Below, piece by piece: positions 39,256-41,819 of a stretch of 41,819 nt of DNA. The notes beneath the pieces are model-generated. The model ran no database searches and was not told the DNA's origin. It saw nothing but the letters and a program-made list of their open reading frames with translations. Made by a program: the position numbers and the translations under genes. The stretch lies in IMG/VR virus record IMGVR_UViG_3300022200_006398, positions 1 through 41,819 of that record; one strand, written 5' to 3'. Source of the stretch: a virus. The first letter of the stretch is position 1; the number at the start of each line of letters is the position of its first letter.

Positions 39256-40145
39256 GCTACAAATATTACACAACCATAGACCCAAAATTATATGACCTAA
39301 ACGTCTATTATGAAAAAGAGTTATATAACAAAGCTACTAACTTTGGATTATTACTAGCTCAGGGGGTTAATCAATTAGATAATTTTATTGAATGGAGAAA
39401 GTCATTAGTAGGTATAGACCCTATTACTAGCCAATCTGAAATATTTGTTGATTTAGATAAAGGAGGTATATCAAAATATTCTGAAATACAATATAAAGTG
39501 TTTTGGTATGAAAGATATTTAACTTCAATAGCTCCAGTAAAAAGAAGATTTAATAAAGTACTAAAAGATAAAGTTCAGGTGTTTAAAGAAATTTCTGATA
39601 GTATAGGCTTATTAAGAAATGTAGAATATTTACCTGATGACTCTTTATTGGCTATATATGATGTTGACTTTAATTTGGTTTCAGATGATTTAGTTGAACA
39701 GTTAGTACCTGTTAACTTTGCTACATCTGTTGAGAATAAATTAAAACCTAATACTAAGTTGTTAACAGGTTATATGTCAAGATTTTGTACTAGTTTGTTT
39801 AGACATAATATGTATCAATTATCTGAACCTTTTTCAGATAGTAAAGAAGCTCATGGTAGTAATTTAGTAGCTGATTACTATCATTACGATAGAATATATA
39901 ATGTAGCTAAAGAAGAGCTTGAAGCTGACTTAACTGAGTTTTATGGAAGCTTGTATGATATAATTACTTTTTATGAGCAGTATGACCCTCAAGATGATAC
40001 TGATAACTTACAATTAAAGGAAAAAGGAGCAATAGAGTTTACTTTAGAAGGGTTGGAAAAGAAAACCGACTACTTAAAGAAAGAAGTCGGGTTTTATAAA
40101 AATGTAGCTGATAGTCTTACAACTCTTGGGACTGTGTCGGTGTAA
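39252..40145 (+). CDS. Hypothetical tail/baseplate-region protein
   Basis: 297 residues, no family recognised. Largely helical with many Tyr, Lys and Asp (YYEKELYNKATNFGLLLAQG, YDRIYNVAKEELEADLTEFY) and a charged C-terminal coiled coil (LEGLEKKTDYLKKEVGFYK). No membrane segment. It ends the overlapping baseplate block and overlaps the hub gene by 4 bp, so it is probably a tail or baseplate-assembly protein. The 3' end overlaps the convergent small-terminase candidate by 29 bp. Confidence 0.6.
   Translation: MSYKYYTTIDPKLYDLNVYYEKELYNKATNFGLLLAQGVNQLDNFIEWRKSLVGIDPITSQSEIFVDLDKGGISKYSEIQYKVFWYERYLTSIAPVKRRFNKVLKDKVQVFKEISDSIGLLRNVEYLPDDSLLAIYDVDFNLVSDDLVEQLVPVNFATSVENKLKPNTKLLTGYMSRFCTSLFRHNMYQLSEPFSDSKEAHGSNLVADYYHYDRIYNVAKEELEADLTEFYGSLYDIITFYEQYDPQDDTDNLQLKEKGAIEFTLEGLEKKTDYLKKEVGFYKNVADSLTTLGTVSV
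40062..40095. terminator. Bidirectional terminator between convergent genes
   Basis: CCGACT pairs with AGTCGG; after a mismatch CTT/AAG extends the stem around a 5-nt loop. The plus strand continues GTTTTAT and the minus strand continues TTTTC. It serves the minus-strand gene best, about 22 nt past its stop. Confidence 0.6.
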
Positions 40146-40593
40146 TATCTTTTTCTTCTCTTTCAACTTTAGCAAATAACTCTTTCATAACATCGTCTCT
40201 AGAGAGCATAATCTTAGCATTAAACTCACCTTGCATTAATTGCTTCTTACCGTCGATGTCCATCTGTTTAACTTCTTTCTGTGTTTTATCTTTTTTGTTC
40301 TGAACTAATATTTTAGAAAGAGTTTCTATAGCAGATGAAGAAGCATTTATTAATTCAGACAGACTTGATACGTCTCTACTTTCAGGAGCAGTTTCAACAT
40401 ATTGTTTTACTTCATCAACCATTTCAATTGATTTCTTTACAAGCTTACCAGCGTTGTTAAGTATAAACTTTTCAAGCTCTTCAGGATCTAAGTTAAACTC
40501 TTCTTCTGCCTTTTCTGGCTTCTTAAGATATTTTTCAGCATTCTTTAACTGATCAACTAAATCACCTATATCATGACTTGGTATATCATCCAT
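40117..40593 (-). CDS. Probable gp16-like small terminase subunit
   Basis: The 158-residue acidic helical protein matches T4 gp16-type small terminases in length and layout. It has an N-terminal acidic region, a central helix pair (DVSSLSELINASSSAIETLSK, then LVQNKKDKTQKEVKQMD) and a C-terminal IMLSRDDVMKELFAKVE resembling the gp16 V-F-x-G-x-x-x-E-L-x-x-x tail. gp16 recognises DNA and stimulates the gp17 packaging motor. The ATG is chosen because a late TAAATA ends 7 nt before it; a TTG 6 nt earlier is less likely. One-gene late unit with its own terminator. Identity is inference by pattern. Confidence 0.5.
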   Translation of the reverse strand: MDDIPSHDIGDLVDQLKNAEKYLKKPEKAEEEFNLDPEELEKFILNNAGKLVKKSIEMVDEVKQYVETAPESRDVSSLSELINASSSAIETLSKILVQNKKDKTQKEVKQMDIDGKKQLMQGEFNAKIMLSRDDVMKELFAKVEREEKDITPTQSQEL

Positions 40594-40600
40594 TGCCAAA

Positions 40601-40606
40601 TATTTA
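40601..40606 (-). promoter_or_regulatory. T4-type late promoter element (minus strand)
   Basis: TAAATA on the minus strand, ending 7 nt before the ATG of the small-terminase candidate. Confidence 0.55.
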
Positions 40607-40632
40607 ATGGTTTAATTTTGTAGTACAACATA

Positions 40633-40638
40633 TATTAT
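40633..40638 (+). promoter_or_regulatory. Sigma70-type -10 of the dUTPase gene
   Basis: TATTAT ending 6 nt before ATG; TTTAAT lies 16 nt upstream as a poor -35. +1 would be the A of the start codon. Confidence 0.45.
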
Positions 40639-40644
40639 GATTGT

Positions 40645-41148
40645 ATGAGCGATATGTGTGATGTATATGAATCAAATACAAACTGGGTTAATGTAGATAA
40701 ACAAGCATTGACTGTTAAGTTTAAGAAGACGCATGATGATGCAAAACTACCTACAGTAAACAATGAAGAATGTATGACTGGTGATTCTGGTTATGATTTG
40801 TTTGCTGTAGAAGATACGACTATTCCAGCTCGTGGTAGTGCAGTTGTGCCTGTCGGTCTTACTCTTGCAGATATTACCCCTGGTTATTGGTTTCGAATTG
40901 AACCTCGATCTGGTCTAGGTTTCAAACATGGCTTACAACCTCATCTTGGTGTTATTGATAATCAATACAGAGGTGATCTAGGTGTTAAGTTGTATAACTT
41001 TTCCGATACTGACGCTGTAATCGAAAAAGGTAAAGGTTGTGCACAATTAGTTGTCTATAGATTGTTGCAACCTATTATTGAATGGGCTGACGAAGTGTCT
41101 GATACTAACAGAGGGGCTGATGGATTTGGCTCGTCTGATAGTAAATAA
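40645..41148 (+). CDS. dut: dUTPase (trimeric dUTP diphosphatase)
   Basis: Hydrolyses dUTP to dUMP and PPi, keeping uracil out of DNA and feeding ThyX. All five motifs of trimeric dUTPases are present: SGYDLFAVEDTTIPARG, PRSGLGFKHG, GVIDNQYRGDLGVKLYNFS, GKGCAQLVV and RGADGFGSS (the P-loop-like C-terminal arm). 167 residues, with about 25 extra N-terminal residues. Early/middle type promoter. Followed 4 nt later by the clamp-loader gene. Confidence 0.93.
   Translation: MSDMCDVYESNTNWVNVDKQALTVKFKKTHDDAKLPTVNNEECMTGDSGYDLFAVEDTTIPARGSAVVPVGLTLADITPGYWFRIEPRSGLGFKHGLQPHLGVIDNQYRGDLGVKLYNFSDTDAVIEKGKGCAQLVVYRLLQPIIEWADEVSDTNRGADGFGSSDSK
41142..41147 (+). promoter_or_regulatory. TAAATA element before the clamp-loader gene
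   Basis: TAAATA, 5 nt before ATG, formed by the last codons of the dUTPase gene (AGT AAA TAA). It may be a chance result of the stop codon, since a clamp loader is not expected to be late. Confidence 0.3.
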
Positions 41149-41152
41149 TGAT

Positions 41153-41819
41153 ATGTTCGATTCTCTTTTCGTTGAAAAGTATAGACCACAAACACTCGAT
41201 GATATTATCTTAACTGATGATAATTATCGAGTGTTTAACCAATTTAAGGAAAAAGAAGAGATACCTAATCTCTTATTTGCTGGACCTCCAGGTATCGGTA
41301 AAACTTCTTTAGCAAAGATTATCGTAAAAGATCTTATAAAATGTGATTACATTTATATAAATGCATCTGATGAAAACGATATAGAATCTATTCGTAAGAA
41401 AGCTATATCATATGCAAAAGAAAGACCATCTAAAGGTAAGATTAACGTTATCATTTTAGATGAGTGTGATGGTCTTTTGCAAGAGTCTCAAAAAGCTCTT
41501 CGTAATGCTATTGAAGAGTATAGCAGAACAACGAGATGGATTCTAACATGTAATTACATTCATAAGATCATTCCAGCATTACAGAGCAGATGTCAGAACT
41601 TTGACTTAACCCCTCCTATATTAGAAGTCGTTAAACGGTGTAGTGCTATTCTTAATTATGAACACATTACTCTTACTGAAGAGAACAGGGACTACTTCAT
41701 TAAGTTGATTAAAAAGGATTACCCTGATATTAGAAAATGTGTTAACAACATTCAAAAGTATACAGTCAATGGAAGACTCACTATTGACAAAGAGGAAACA
41801 GACCAGGTGTTTATTGACG
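41153..41819 (+). CDS. 44: Clamp-loader ATPase subunit, gp44/RFC-small type (3' end cut)
   Basis: AAA+ ATPase that loads the DNA polymerase sliding clamp. The first 222 residues are present. It opens with FVEKYRPQTLDDII as in RFC and gp44 proteins, Walker A is GPPGIGKT (44-51), Walker B VIILDECD (99-106), and the SRC arginine-finger motif is at 145-147. The reading frame is open at the window edge. It lies 4 nt after dut; the probable partner (gp62-like) is about 28 kb upstream instead of adjacent. T4 gp44 is 319 residues, so about a third is missing here. Confidence 0.9.
   Translation, partial: MFDSLFVEKYRPQTLDDIILTDDNYRVFNQFKEKEEIPNLLFAGPPGIGKTSLAKIIVKDLIKCDYIYINASDENDIESIRKKAISYAKERPSKGKINVIILDECDGLLQESQKALRNAIEEYSRTTRWILTCNYIHKIIPALQSRCQNFDLTPPILEVVKRCSAILNYEHITLTEENRDYFIKLIKKDYPDIRKCVNNIQKYTVNGRLTIDKEETDQVFID

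Noticed and set aside
41142-41147. Late promoter for the clamp-loader ATPase
   Set aside because: Kept only as a weak site: the TAAATA is made by the end of the dUTPase gene (Ser-Lys-stop) and late expression of a replication ATPase is unlikely.

Overview
The window is one continuous, tightly packed stretch of a large, AT-rich, T4-like contractile-tailed phage (myovirus). The virion genes define the lineage: a gp20-type portal, a gp15-type tail terminator, gp53-, gp26-, gp48/54- and gp27-like baseplate proteins, a probable tape measure and a probable gp16-type small terminase. A T4/RFC-type clamp loader and TAAATA late promoters agree with this. About 54 genes fill almost all of the sequence. 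There is no gene-free stretch over 50 or so bases apart from promoter spacers, and I see no tRNA, CRISPR array, insertion sequence or integrase. The host cannot be named. The TTGACA/TATAAT-type promoters argue against a Bacteroidetes-type promoter system, and the metabolic cargo is of the kind found in phages of aquatic bacteria.

Layout. (1) 1-3.5 kb: the end of a Mn-type superoxide dismutase, a late basic protein with a Pro/Thr linker, and a nucleotide block (ThyX, a dNTP diphosphohydrolase-like protein, a P-loop nucleotide kinase). (2) 3.5-4.4 kb: a lone minus-strand virion-like gene. (3) 4.4-11.6 kb: a sugar operon with two GT7-like galactosyltransferase relatives, GT10 and GT11 fucosyltransferase relatives, a GT9-like, a GT1-like and a GT75/STELLO-like protein, and two methyltransferases. 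(4) 11.6-16.2 kb: inorganic pyrophosphatase, a DUF366-like protein, a gp62-like clamp-loader subunit, a GroES-like co-chaperonin, small proteins and an Fe-S DinG/XPD-type helicase. (5) 16.2-29.7 kb: tail terminator, a giant Thr/Pro-rich lectin-domain fibre, a trypsin-like protease, a second Thr/Pro-rich protein, portal, two Cys-rich proteins and two fibre proteins with Mtd-type N termini. (6) 29.7-33.2 kb: small orphan genes, a minus-strand holin and a PD-(D/E)XK nuclease. (7) 33.2-40.1 kb: baseplate, hub and tape-measure genes. (8) 40.1-41.8 kb: minus-strand small-terminase candidate, dUTPase, and the start of the clamp-loader ATPase.

The most unusual signal is in the gene starts. Nearly every gene preceded by a spacer has either a T4-late TAAATA element ending mostly 5 nt before the start codon, or a sigma70-type -10 hexamer ending mostly 6 nt before it. 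Those are the distances that place transcription position +1 on, or within a few bases of, the A of the start codon. Shine-Dalgarno sequences are almost absent; I found one clear case. This suggests a phage that expresses both its early and its late genes largely from leaderless mRNAs. The promoter class also tracks function: TAAATA precedes virion and lysis genes, and sigma70-type boxes precede metabolism and replication genes. In at least two places an inverted repeat encloses the start codon with its 5' arm in the promoter, so read-through RNA would hide a start that the short transcript exposes.

A second theme is surface chemistry. Mucin-like Thr-x-Thr-x virion proteins, a virion-cluster protease, and a large fucosyl/galactosyltransferase operon together suggest a glycosylated fibre system. 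That link is inference.
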